This document shows, piece after piece, positions 13,762 through 20,085 of a DNA stretch of 20,085 nt. Below the pieces are notes generated by a model. The model made no database searches. It was given only the letters and a program-made list of their open reading frames with translations, and was not told where the DNA came from. The translations under genes were made by a program, and so were the position numbers. This DNA is from Lachnoclostridium sp. UBA1434 (GTDB lineage: Bacteria; Bacillota; Clostridia; Lachnospirales; Lachnospiraceae), in contig DCTS01000013.1 in NCBI GenBank assembly GCA_002329645.1, forward strand, positions 11,436 to 31,520. The letters run 5' to 3'. Position 1 is the stretch's first letter; each line of letters starts with the position of its first letter.

Positions 13762-14880
13762 TCAGTCTTTTCTTCCGTAAAGGGATTTACATACCTTGAG
13801 CAGAGCTTCTCCAACTGCTGCAGCCTCTTTATCGGTAAGGTTGAGGGGGCTGAAATATATTGCGTTCTCCATGGTATCTGTTCCGATGTAAATATGCTCC
13901 TTAAGCATGCCTTCCCTTACTTTGCCTATATCAAAGGTCTTTTCTGCTCTTCCGAACACTCTGGGGTATGTTTGTCCCACCGGGCCGTAATCAACAATAT
14001 AAGGCGCGAACAGTCCGGTACGTTCCATATATCCGTAAAGCATGCGGCATTTATCATATAAAGCTTCAATATATGCCTGCTCGTCCATTGCCGCAAAATC
14101 CCTGACAGCCTGGTACAGCCCAGCCATTGCCTCTCTTGAGACCTTGCTGCTTCGGCATATCCCGTGTAAGGGTGCCCCGAAACGCCTGCATATGCTTATA
14201 TATTCTTCCTTACCAAGTATCAGGCCGCTGTCCTGCGGGCCGCACAGGGTTTTCCCGCCGCTGAATATGACCATGTCTGCGCCCATCCGGGTAAATTTCC
14301 ACAGGTTGGACACCGGAGGAAGCTGGGCTGCCGCATCCACAACCACCGGAATACCGTGCTTATGGGCTATATCAATCACCTTGTCAATGGGCATGGATGC
14401 CTTTTTAAAATTGCTGGATTCAAAGTAAAATACTGCTGCGGTACGTTCGTTTATAACACCCTCCAGATCATATTCCAGAGTTTCGTCCGCATCTCCTATC
14501 TCAACCACATGGGCGCCGCTTGCCTCTATTGCCTTGTCGTAAGCATTACGCTGGCACCTCATGACGATAATCTCATTTTTTATATTATCTGCAGCAGGAA
14601 GCCTGGAAAAGCTGAACATGTCTCCACCGGTCATACAGACAGCTGCGGCAAGCAATAACCCTCCCGAAGCGCCGTTAGTGATATATGCCGCCTCATTGTT
14701 GGTAAGCTCGGCTATCCTGCAGCCAAGAACATATTGAAGCTCGTCAATATCAACAAAGCTTTCTGCTGCCTCCGCCATGGCCTTTAAGGTGTTGGCGGAC
14801 ATCCTGCTGCCTCCGTATATCGTATAAGTATCATGGGCATTAATGTATCGTGTTATACCCAGTTCATCATAAAAGCTCAT
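13762..14880 (-). CDS. SelA-like PLP-dependent enzyme (D-glucosaminate-6-P ammonia-lyase/DgaE-like family)
   Basis: The 372-residue protein has the fold-type I layout of the SelA-related family, whose members include selenocysteine synthase and D-glucosaminate-6-phosphate ammonia-lyase. The N-terminus INAHDTYTIYGGSRMS (13-28) corresponds to the family's INAxGTxTxxGGS motif; ITNGASGGLLLA (67-78) is the phosphate-binding region; Asp182 in VVVDAAAQ would hold the pyridine nitrogen; Lys210 in FSGGKTLCGPQDSG (206-219) is the expected Schiff-base lysine. It is too short and in the wrong context for selenocysteine synthase. The likely role is beta-elimination of ammonia from a 2-amino-sugar acid, giving an enamine and then a 2-keto-3-deoxy acid. 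RidA proteins in the same locus fit that chemistry. ATG at 14880 follows GGAG by 7 bases. It lies 90 bp after the SDR gene. Confidence 0.85.
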   Translation of the reverse strand: MSFYDELGITRYINAHDTYTIYGGSRMSANTLKAMAEAAESFVDIDELQYVLGCRIAELTNNEAAYITNGASGGLLLAAAVCMTGGDMFSFSRLPAADNIKNEIIVMRCQRNAYDKAIEASGAHVVEIGDADETLEYDLEGVINERTAAVFYFESSNFKKASMPIDKVIDIAHKHGIPVVVDAAAQLPPVSNLWKFTRMGADMVIFSGGKTLCGPQDSGLILGKEEYISICRRFGAPLHGICRSSKVSREAMAGLYQAVRDFAAMDEQAYIEALYDKCRMLYGYMERTGLFAPYIVDYGPVGQTYPRVFGRAEKTFDIGKVREGMLKEHIYIGTDTMENAIYFSPLNLTDKEAAAVGEALLKVCKSLYGRKD

Positions 14881-14970
14881 AGTACATCTCCATTCAATCT
14901 ATGTCCTTATGCTTTCCGTTTACAATCTGTTCACAGCCTGCTATTTGTCATATGCTCAGGATAATGACTA

Positions 14971-15756
14971 TCAGTGGGCTTTAATACTTGCGCCTCCGTC
15001 AACAAAAAGGGTCTGACCCGTAACATAGGATGACATATCGCTTGCCAGATAGAGCGCCGCATTTGCTATATCCTCCATGGATCCCGGAGGAAGGGGCTGC
15101 ATACGCTCGAAAAGATCCAGGAGGTTTCTTCTCTCTTCATCGGTCCTGCATGCATTTACTTCATCCTTTATCACATCGCTCATTATAAGCCCCGGTGAAA
15201 TAGTATTAACACGTATTCCATCAGCGGCATAATCAAGGGCCATTGCGCGCGTTGCTGCATTCATTGCTCCCTTGGTGCTTGCATACATCATATATCCCGG
15301 CATTGTCATGTCGCCGTGAATGGAGGATATATTAATAATGCTTCCCTTTCCTGCCTTTATCATTCCGGGTATAAAGCTTTTGGCGCACCTGAAACCGCTC
15401 AGGTAGTTTACCTCAAACAGGTGTATGAGCTCTTCCTCGTTCACCTCATGGGTTGTTACATGATGGTTTATTCCAACCGTATTAACCAGTATGTCAACCC
15501 TGCCAAACCTGTCAAGTACTTCTTTGCAGAATGCCTTCACATCCTCTTTAACGCCAAGATCGCAGTAAAAGCTGAAGGATTCGGGACTTATTTCTTTTAT
15601 CTCCTTGATTGTCGCATCCAGAGCAGGCCTGTTGACCCCGCCCACTGCAACTGCTGCGCCCTGCTCAGCAAACAGCATTGCAATAGCCTTTCCGATCCCT
15701 CTTGCACCGGATGTGATAACCGCCCGCTTGCCGTCAAGCAATTTAGAATAGTTCAT
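14971..15756 (-). CDS. SDR-family NAD(P)-dependent oxidoreductase
   Basis: This 261-residue classical short-chain dehydrogenase has the nucleotide motif TSGARGIG (15-22), NTVG in place of the usual NNAG (92-95), a catalytic serine in INISSIHG (141-148), the Tyr158-x-x-x-Lys162 pair in YASTK, and the DGIRVNTISPG segment (179-189). The C-terminal SSYVTGQTLFVDGGA motif is intact. Such enzymes oxidise sugar or polyol hydroxyls, as in gluconate 5-dehydrogenase, KduD or glucose 1-dehydrogenase. ATG at 15756 was chosen because CAGGAGG lies upstream and would lie inside a 7-codon longer reading frame. It follows the LacI gene by 31 bp, so both are read from the promoter at 16993. It may oxidise C1 of a hexosamine, feeding the lactonase, but the substrate is an inference. 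Confidence 0.92.
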   Translation of the reverse strand: MNYSKLLDGKRAVITSGARGIGKAIAMLFAEQGAAVAVGGVNRPALDATIKEIKEISPESFSFYCDLGVKEDVKAFCKEVLDRFGRVDILVNTVGINHHVTTHEVNEEELIHLFEVNYLSGFRCAKSFIPGMIKAGKGSIINISSIHGDMTMPGYMMYASTKGAMNAATRAMALDYAADGIRVNTISPGLIMSDVIKDEVNACRTDEERRNLLDLFERMQPLPPGSMEDIANAALYLASDMSSYVTGQTLFVDGGASIKAH

Positions 15757-15787
15757 ATTACGCCTCCTGTAATGCATATCTGCCGTT

Positions 15788-16804
15788 CTATATCCTTTTT
15801 ACCGTATCCTTATCGACAAGATAAGTATCATAAACCTTCCTTATTGTTTCGCTGCCTGTTTCCTTATTATCCAGTTGGTTAACAAGAAGCTGAATGCTGT
15901 CAACGCCGATTTCAAAAAGCGGCTGGGCCATCGAGGTTATATCCGGCCCCTTATATCCGTCAGGCAGCACAGTCTGATTGTCAAAGCCCATTATAGAAAC
16001 ATCCTCAGGCACCCTCAGGTTCATATCCATAGCCGCAGTTACCGCCTTCGAGGCTATTGCATCATCTGCGCAATACACTGCGGTAGGTCTTCTATCCAGC
16101 TTCATAAGGTATTTCATCTTGTCATAACCCGATTGGTAGCTGGAGGTGGTATACTGGATATACCCGTCAGATATGTTGAGATTGTATTTATGCATCGTAT
16201 CCAGATAACCGTTAAGCCTTTCGACGGATACCTTCTTATTCGGATTGCCGCATATATAGGCAATATCACTGTGTCCCATTGAAATCAGGTATTCCACCGC
16301 ATGTTTTGAACCGTTATAGTTATCTATCAGCAGCTTGTTGCAGTTAAGCTCCGGTATGTCATTTTCTATCATTGCAAAGTTAACGCTGGAATCCTTAAGA
16401 TAACTGACTATGCGTTCATCTGAAAGGTAAGAGCCGTAAAGCACCACAGCATCAACCACACCATTTGTCAGGTATTTGATATACCTTTCCTTTGTCTCCA
16501 CATCACCGCCAAGGACGCTGCAAAATACGACGTTATAACTGGTATTCTTTGCGCCGTTCTCAAAACCCCTGATCAGGTCATAGAAAAAGGGATCATGCAG
16601 GTTGTTGACTACTATTCCAATGGAGTTGGTCTTCTTCATTACCAGAGCCCTGGCTGCATTGTTGGGATTATAACCAAGTCTCTTAATAACAGCTTCAACC
16701 CTCTCCCTGACTTCGTCGCTTACATTGTCCATGTGGTTTATAACCCTGGATACCGTTGCCAGTGATACACCGGCTTCTCTGGCTATATCCTTTATGGTTG
16801 CCAT
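15788..16804 (-). CDS. LacI-family transcriptional repressor
   Basis: The 338-residue regulator has an N-terminal helix-turn-helix (IKDIAREAGVSLATVSRVIN, 4-23), a hinge helix with GYNPNNAARALV (44-55), and a periplasmic-binding-protein-like effector domain starting TNSIGIVVNNLHDPFF. The recognition helix SLATVSR is nearly that of CcpA (SMATVSR), which agrees with the CG-centred, cre-like operators found before this gene and before the epimerase gene. The effector domain should bind a sugar or sugar acid from the pathway. ATG at 16804 follows GAGGGGA by about 8 bases. It is the first gene of the unit and is preceded by an operator overlapping its promoter, so it probably represses itself and the downstream catabolic genes. 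Confidence 0.95.
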   Translation of the reverse strand: MATIKDIAREAGVSLATVSRVINHMDNVSDEVRERVEAVIKRLGYNPNNAARALVMKKTNSIGIVVNNLHDPFFYDLIRGFENGAKNTSYNVVFCSVLGGDVETKERYIKYLTNGVVDAVVLYGSYLSDERIVSYLKDSSVNFAMIENDIPELNCNKLLIDNYNGSKHAVEYLISMGHSDIAYICGNPNKKVSVERLNGYLDTMHKYNLNISDGYIQYTTSSYQSGYDKMKYLMKLDRRPTAVYCADDAIASKAVTAAMDMNLRVPEDVSIMGFDNQTVLPDGYKGPDITSMAQPLFEIGVDSIQLLVNQLDNKETGSETIRKVYDTYLVDKDTVKRI

Positions 16805-16829
16805 CTAAGTTCCCCTCTCTATTAACGTA

Positions 16830-16843
16830 TGAAAACGCTTTTA
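16830..16843 (-). promoter_or_regulatory. Possible auxiliary operator in the LacI leader
   Basis: TGAAAACGCTTTTA matches the cre-like consensus except for one T where C is expected and shares the CG centre of the two perfect sites. It lies in the leader between the transcription start and the LacI start codon. The distance between centres to the main operator is 122 bp, so looping is possible but the helical phase (about 11.6 turns) is not ideal. Confidence 0.45.
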
Positions 16844-16951
16844 TTACATTATTTTCATAATATCATTCAAAATCCATATTTCATTGGCATTTTCTATATA
16901 TTGTTCTGCTATATCACCTTGTTTTATGTAGATATGTAACAGTGCTTGTCC

Positions 16952-16965
16952 TGTAAACGCTTACA
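16952..16965 (-). promoter_or_regulatory. Main LacI/CcpA-type operator
   Basis: TGTAAACGCTTACA (plus strand) fits TGWAARCGYTWNCW fully. It shares one base with the -10 box of the promoter at 16965-16993 and covers the expected transcription start, so bound protein would block initiation. The same 14-mer recurs, inverted, at 13707-13720. Confidence 0.88.
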
Positions 16966-16993
16966 TTATAACGCATAATATGATCTTTGTCAA
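16965..16993 (-). promoter_or_regulatory. Perfect consensus sigma-A promoter of the LacI operon
   Basis: On the minus strand TTGACA (16993-16988) is followed by a 17-base spacer and TATAAT (16970-16965). Both hexamers and the spacing are ideal. Transcription should start near 16958, giving a leader of about 150 bases before the LacI start codon; no known riboswitch fold was recognised in that leader. A promoter this strong needs tight repression, supplied by the overlapping operator. Confidence 0.92.
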
Positions 16994-17025
16994 TGGGAAT
17001 ATGCATAATTACTTCCGGAGTATTA

Positions 17026-17079
17026 CTTAAAATCAACAAGGACGCATTACATATGCAATACACATGCAACACGCCCTTG
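17026..17079 (-). terminator. Intrinsic terminator after the Gfo/Idh gene
   Basis: In the minus-strand RNA CAAGGGCGTGTTGCATGTG (17079-17061) pairs with CATATGTAATGCGTCCTTG (17055-17037) over 19 unbroken positions, 14 Watson-Crick and 5 G-U, with a 5-base loop. TTGATTTTAAG follows. All five imperfect positions are G-U only in the minus-strand RNA; in a plus-strand RNA they would be A-C mismatches, so the structure is built for minus-strand transcription. It lies 15 bp after the stop codon and just before the promoter of the next unit. Confidence 0.82.
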
Positions 17080-17094
17080 ATCAGGGTATGGGAA

Positions 17095-18201
17095 TTAATG
17101 TATATACTTAAGTAATACGGGTTTACTTAAAGCAGCCGAATCGAAGGCAGCTTCAATCACCGCAAGTACATTAAGCATCTGATTATGGGTGACAATTAAA
17201 TCCTCTTTACCGTCTATGGCCTTGCAGACATTGCGGTAGAATTCATGTACATCCGGCGTATTCACGGTGTAGTCATATTCGTTTACGGTAATATTGTCAC
17301 GGGGGGCCATGGTTTTAGTCAGTCCTGCCGCAACCTTTACAGGAAGAACGTCATTTTCATGCCAGTATTTACACCTCACTACCCGGCAGGGCTGTCGCCA
17401 GTCTGTTATTATTGCGGAACCCTTTGAACCCCTGACATAAAATCTCGGCATTGCTATGAAATTATATGTACCCACCTCCGCATAAGCCATTTTGCCGCTT
17501 TTAAAGTACATGGTGAGCCGGAAGCCGTCATCTACTTCCCTGTTTGTTATATGATCAAAGGTACAATAAACCCTTTCAACGGGTTCCCTGATAAGCAGCA
17601 GAATCTGGTCAATCAAATGTGCACCCCAGTCATAGAGCATTCCTCCGCCATAGGCCTTCATTCCCCGCCAGTCGCTGGGTATCCCTCTGGAGCCATGTAC
17701 CCTGGACTCTATACTGATAATATCTCCAAGCTCATTACTGCTTTCCAGCTGCCTGATTGCGGCGAAATCAATGTCCCACCGCCTGTTTTGATGGGCAGTC
17801 AATATCAGCTTTTTATCTTCTGCAATTCTTATGGTCTCTTCCATATCCGCCAGGCTTAACATGGCAGGTTTTTCAAGTATTACATGCTTGCCTGCATTAA
17901 GCGCCTTAAGTGCAAGTTCCTTGTGGATATCGTTGGGAACAGCTATTGTGACAAGCTCAACCTCCGGATCATCCAGCACTGCTTCAAGAGAAGGATAGGA
18001 AATGATACCCCTGTCCCTGGCCAGTGCCTGACGGTCCGGCTTAATATCATACACCCCGGCAAGGGTTACAACATCACTCTTAAGAGCATGCTCCGCATGC
18101 CAGCTTCCCATACCTCCGTAGCCTATTACAGCAAGGGTCTTTTTGCCTGACGGATTAGTTATGTTATTACTGCTATTGTACTTAATAATATCTTTCTCCA
18201 T
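17095..18201 (-). CDS. Gfo/Idh/MocA-family NAD(P)-dependent oxidoreductase
   Basis: The 368-residue protein has the two-domain layout of this family, which oxidises or reduces sugars, inositols and their lactones. The Rossmann domain has VIGYGGMG (25-32) after an 18-residue polar N-terminal extension, the EKP motif is at 110-112, and the C-terminal substrate domain contains YDWGAHLIDQ (190-199) with the typical Asp191, His195 and Asp198. Its length is normal. ATG at 18201 follows AAGGA by about 8 bases. It is the last gene of its transcription unit, closed by the hairpin at 17026-17079. It and the next Gfo/Idh gene are too different to be a recent duplication. The substrate cannot be named; a hexose or amino-sugar C1 or C3 oxidation would fit the locus. 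Confidence 0.92.
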   Translation of the reverse strand: MEKDIIKYNSSNNITNPSGKKTLAVIGYGGMGSWHAEHALKSDVVTLAGVYDIKPDRQALARDRGIISYPSLEAVLDDPEVELVTIAVPNDIHKELALKALNAGKHVILEKPAMLSLADMEETIRIAEDKKLILTAHQNRRWDIDFAAIRQLESSNELGDIISIESRVHGSRGIPSDWRGMKAYGGGMLYDWGAHLIDQILLLIREPVERVYCTFDHITNREVDDGFRLTMYFKSGKMAYAEVGTYNFIAMPRFYVRGSKGSAIITDWRQPCRVVRCKYWHENDVLPVKVAAGLTKTMAPRDNITVNEYDYTVNTPDVHEFYRNVCKAIDGKEDLIVTHNQMLNVLAVIEAAFDSAALSKPVLLKYIH

Positions 18202-18413
18202 ATGCCTGTCCTTTATGAGTTTATAAACTGTCCGATTTCTTAAACCTTTATGTATAGGGTTGCTATTTCTTGTTTGGTTAAGGGCTGCCTATGCCTGTCA
18301 GGATAAGACTTCTATATCCCGTTTGTGTAAGAGTTGCTTAAGCAATTGGATAAGCTGCTATGTTTGAATAAGGGCTGCCTAAGCTGTCTGAGCAAGGGCT
18401 TATTGAGCTGTTG
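18202..18413. repeat. Degenerate tandem repeat, about 24-bp period, between the two Gfo/Idh genes
   Basis: The best copies begin GTTTG at 18272, 18321 and 18362. The first and last share TGTTTG-N2-TAAGGGCTGCCTA, 90 bp apart; the middle copy keeps 18 of 23 positions of the last. Weaker units (GATAAGACTTCTA near 18302, TAAGCTGCTA at 18351, CAAGGGCTTATTG near 18393) fill the gaps at about 18-26 bp steps. The array reaches up to the stop codon of the upstream gene, and no protein-coding or known RNA element is visible. The ribosome site of the next gene sits at the far end. Confidence 0.65.
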
Positions 18414-19502
18414 TTAAAAGGTTGTGTGAAGCTCTACATACCCTCCGATTTCCAGCGATTTCGGAATGGCACATAATATTTCTATTATATGCCTTGCATG
18501 GTACGGGGATAATATTGGCGGTTCACCTGTCTCCAATGCATGCACCATATCGGTAAGGCAACAGCACTGGTTGAAGCTGCCAGGATGCGGCCTGAGCCAG
18601 TCCATAGGCTCCACCCATCCCCTGATGCCACTATCAAGGCTGTCTATGTAGACCTTGGGGTTTGCAAAGATGTAGCCGGGAGGATCAAAGGAAATGGTCC
18701 CCTCCGAACCAAATATTTCAAGAGGAACGCACCTTGTTGCGAGCTCGCAGAAGCCTGTGCTTACCAGGCCTATCCTGTCGTCCCCGAAATCAAATGAGAT
18801 AATATAATTATCCGGTATCTTGTCCGATTGTATCAGCTTGCCGTCATATGCACCCGAACGGACGCGCCTCTGCTTTACGGAGGTTGCAGCCATTGCAACC
18901 AGGCGCCTGGCAGGACCCATTATGCCCGTAACCTGCTGTATTCCGTGCACACCCATGTCATACAGTGCACCTGCGCCCGGTTCATAAAACCAGGAGGGAT
19001 CGGCTTCCCTGTACTGCCAGTACTCCGGCCCGCCGTGGGCTGCCGTACATTTTACCGAATGGACCCTGCCGATTGCGCCGTCCTTAATCATCTGCACAGC
19101 CATTCGTATATCGGGCCGCATCATGTGTATCGGAACACAGGTAAAAAGGACATTGGATTTCTTTGCCTGCTCAATCTGCATATCCATATCCCCCACCGTA
19201 AGAGCTGCCGGTTTTTGTGATATAAGATGCTTGCCCGCTTTTAACAGCTTCATGTTGATTTCATGGTGGGCCGGAATGTTTGTAGCATTGATTGCAATAT
19301 CAAAGTTACATTTATCAATAAGATCATCAACATTAGAATACCACTCGGGAATTCCGTATTCTTCACATGCCTGCCGGGCGCGTTCCTCAACTATATCGCA
19401 GGCTGCCACGCAGCAGGCATCAGCAGCCGTGGGTATATAGGGAAAATATTGCTTATTGGCAAACATTCCGCACCCAATGACCGCCACCCTCCATTTACCC
19501 AT
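18414..19502 (-). CDS. Gfo/Idh/MocA-family oxidoreductase, second copy
   Basis: This 362-residue protein has the Rossmann motif VIGCGMFA (8-15), CDIVEERA (35-42), INATNIPAHHEINMKLLKAGKH (71-92) and a C-terminal domain with YDMGVHGIQQV (181-191). The usual EKP motif is SQKP (95-98), keeping the functional Lys97 but with Gln for Glu, and the Asp of the usual G-x-H-x-x-D segment is Gln189. These changes suggest a divergent substrate or altered cofactor binding rather than loss of function. ATG at 19502 was chosen because GGGAGG lies 9 bases upstream; the in-frame ATG 45 bases earlier has no ribosome site. Both flanking spacers carry degenerate tandem repeats. The GlcD-type oxidase precedes it, and the three genes may form an earlier sugar-acid oxidation module. 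Confidence 0.9.
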   Translation of the reverse strand: MGKWRVAVIGCGMFANKQYFPYIPTAADACCVAACDIVEERARQACEEYGIPEWYSNVDDLIDKCNFDIAINATNIPAHHEINMKLLKAGKHLISQKPAALTVGDMDMQIEQAKKSNVLFTCVPIHMMRPDIRMAVQMIKDGAIGRVHSVKCTAAHGGPEYWQYREADPSWFYEPGAGALYDMGVHGIQQVTGIMGPARRLVAMAATSVKQRRVRSGAYDGKLIQSDKIPDNYIISFDFGDDRIGLVSTGFCELATRCVPLEIFGSEGTISFDPPGYIFANPKVYIDSLDSGIRGWVEPMDWLRPHPGSFNQCCCLTDMVHALETGEPPILSPYHARHIIEILCAIPKSLEIGGYVELHTTF

Positions 19503-19559
19503 GATTTCATACCTCCCATGTATAATCTGCATCCGGCTTACTGTCATACCCGGCTTTTT

Positions 19560-19844
19560 ATGTCTTAACCGTATTTCTTTATCATATCAGAGCTATATAT
19601 CGTATCCGCCTGCATTATCCTGACCTGGTTTATATCTTATCCGGCCTATATCTTAACCTGCATATTATCTTGTCCGGGTTATATCCTGACCTGCTTATTA
19701 TATTATCCGGGTTATATACTATCCGGCTTATATCCTGACCGGATTATTATCTGTTCCTGGCTGTATCCTGACCTGCTTAATATATTATCCGGGCTATATA
19801 TTATCCGGGTTATATATTATCCGGGTTATATCCTGACCGGATTA
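19560..19844. repeat. 16-bp tandem repeat array starting in the oxidase stop codon
   Basis: Reading the minus strand from 19844, about 14 units of 16-17 bp follow one another down to about 19615, with consensus near TAACCCGGATAATATA; four more decayed units extend to about 19560. Two unit types alternate: one ending GGTCAGGATA (five exact copies, starting on the plus strand at 19616, 19682, 19731, 19764 and 19829, spaced by 66, 49, 33 and 65, all near multiples of 16.4) and one with CCCGGATAATATA. The first three bases of unit one are the TAA stop of the oxidase. Each unit begins with a TAA-like triplet, so stops occur in all frames. This fills most of the 339-bp spacer 19503-19841; the remainder holds only the next gene's ribosome site. 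Confidence 0.9.
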
Positions 19845-20085
19845 TATAATTTTGTCCGGGTTAAGTATCATGTTCGGATCGAATACGGACTTGATACCCT
19901 TCATAAGTTCCAGCTGGGTATTGTCATAATTCTCCCTTAAAAATCTCTTCTTAGCATAACCAATGCCATGCTCCCCGGATACGAGTCCTCCTATCCTTGC
20001 CGCCTCCTTATACATGGCGTCAAACGCCTTCTCAAGCTTGTCCTTCCAGGTCTTCTCGTCAAGGTCGTCCCTGCAGATATATATG
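19842..20085 (-). CDS. GlcD-type FAD-linked oxidase, C-terminal part (5' end beyond window)
   Basis: The last 81 codons of an FAD-binding oxidase of the glycolate oxidase/lactate dehydrogenase (GlcD) family are present. The telltale end is SGEHGIGYAKKRF followed by KSVFDPNMILNPDKII and stop, the conserved histidine-containing motif and the C-terminal FDPxxILNPxKI of the family. These enzymes oxidise 2-hydroxy acids such as glycolate or lactate with an electron-transfer partner. The start, FAD domain and substrate residues lie outside the window. The stop codon at 19842-19844 is also the first triplet of a 16-bp tandem array, and the bases coding LNPDKII resemble its units. Confidence 0.93.
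   Translation of the reverse strand, partial: IYICRDDLDEKTWKDKLEKAFDAMYKEAARIGGLVSGEHGIGYAKKRFLRENYDNTQLELMKGIKSVFDPNMILNPDKII

Noticed and set aside
13762..14880. Selenocysteine synthase (SelA) for selenoprotein production
   Set aside because: The protein is shorter than true SelA, lacks the long N-terminal tRNA-binding part, and no selB, selD or tRNA-Sec gene is nearby; the sugar context favours a glucosaminate lyase-like enzyme.
14911..14924. Third LacI-type operator before the SelA-like gene
   Set aside because: Only one half (TGTAAACG on the minus strand) matches; the other half is unrelated and no promoter is evident.
16805..16957. Riboswitch in the roughly 150-base leader of the LacI gene
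   Set aside because: No known aptamer motif, T-box sequence or terminator/antiterminator pair could be recognised.
17048..17069. Perfectly abutting 11-bp direct repeats TACATATGCAA and TACACATGCAA, and a CCCTTGATCAGGG inverted repeat at 17074-17086
   Set aside because: Nearly all of these bases belong to the 19-bp terminator stem and its loop at 17037-17079, which explains them better than an operator would.
19560..19844. CRISPR array
   Set aside because: The units run directly into each other at a 16-17 bp period with no unique spacers, and no cas genes are nearby.

Overview
The window looks like a chromosomal carbohydrate-utilisation locus of a Gram-positive anaerobe, most likely a member of the Clostridia (Bacillota). 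The reasons are strong AGGAGG-type ribosome binding sites on almost every gene, moderate-to-low GC, a CcpA/LacI-type operator paired with a consensus sigma-A promoter, a MalEFG-type ABC importer without its own ATPase gene, and protein families typical of glycan-fermenting Clostridia. Species cannot be fixed from the sequence. All 18 recognisable genes lie on the minus strand, so transcription runs from right to left.

Right part (about 17.0-20.1 kb): the last 81 codons of a GlcD-type FAD-linked oxidase, then two Gfo/Idh/MocA oxidoreductases. Each of the two spacers around the first of these oxidoreductases holds a different degenerate tandem repeat: a 16-bp unit at 19.6-19.84 kb and a roughly 24-bp unit at 18.2-18.4 kb. 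The 16-bp array starts inside the oxidase stop codon and its unit resembles the last coding bases of that gene. A 19-bp hairpin with a T-rich tail at 17.03-17.08 kb closes this unit.

Middle and left parts (0-17.0 kb): a new unit begins at a perfect TTGACA-17-TATAAT promoter whose -10 box abuts a TGTAARCGYTTACA operator. It carries a LacI-family regulator, an SDR dehydrogenase, a SelA-like PLP enzyme and then, after a second copy of the same operator, an AGE-family epimerase, solute-binding protein, two permeases, RidA, D-aminoacylase, RidA, lactonase, GH2 beta-mannosidase, GH4 glycosidase, BadF/GlcNAc-kinase-like ATPase and a ROK fructokinase-like gene cut by the left edge. Most gaps are short, which suggests one long operon with internal promoters and RNA hairpins.

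How the genes may work together (inference): the importer brings in a beta-linked oligosaccharide containing mannose and probably an N-acetylhexosamine. GH2 and GH4 split it, and the epimerase and two sugar kinases handle the released sugars. The unusual set SDR or Gfo/Idh dehydrogenase + lactonase + D-aminoacylase + SelA-like lyase + two RidA proteins would make a coherent oxidative amino-sugar route: C1 oxidation, lactone opening, N-deacetylation of the resulting D-configured 2-acetamido acid, and ammonia elimination to a 2-keto-3-deoxy acid with RidA clearing the enamine/imine. The kinase and aldolase that would finish the route are not in the window.
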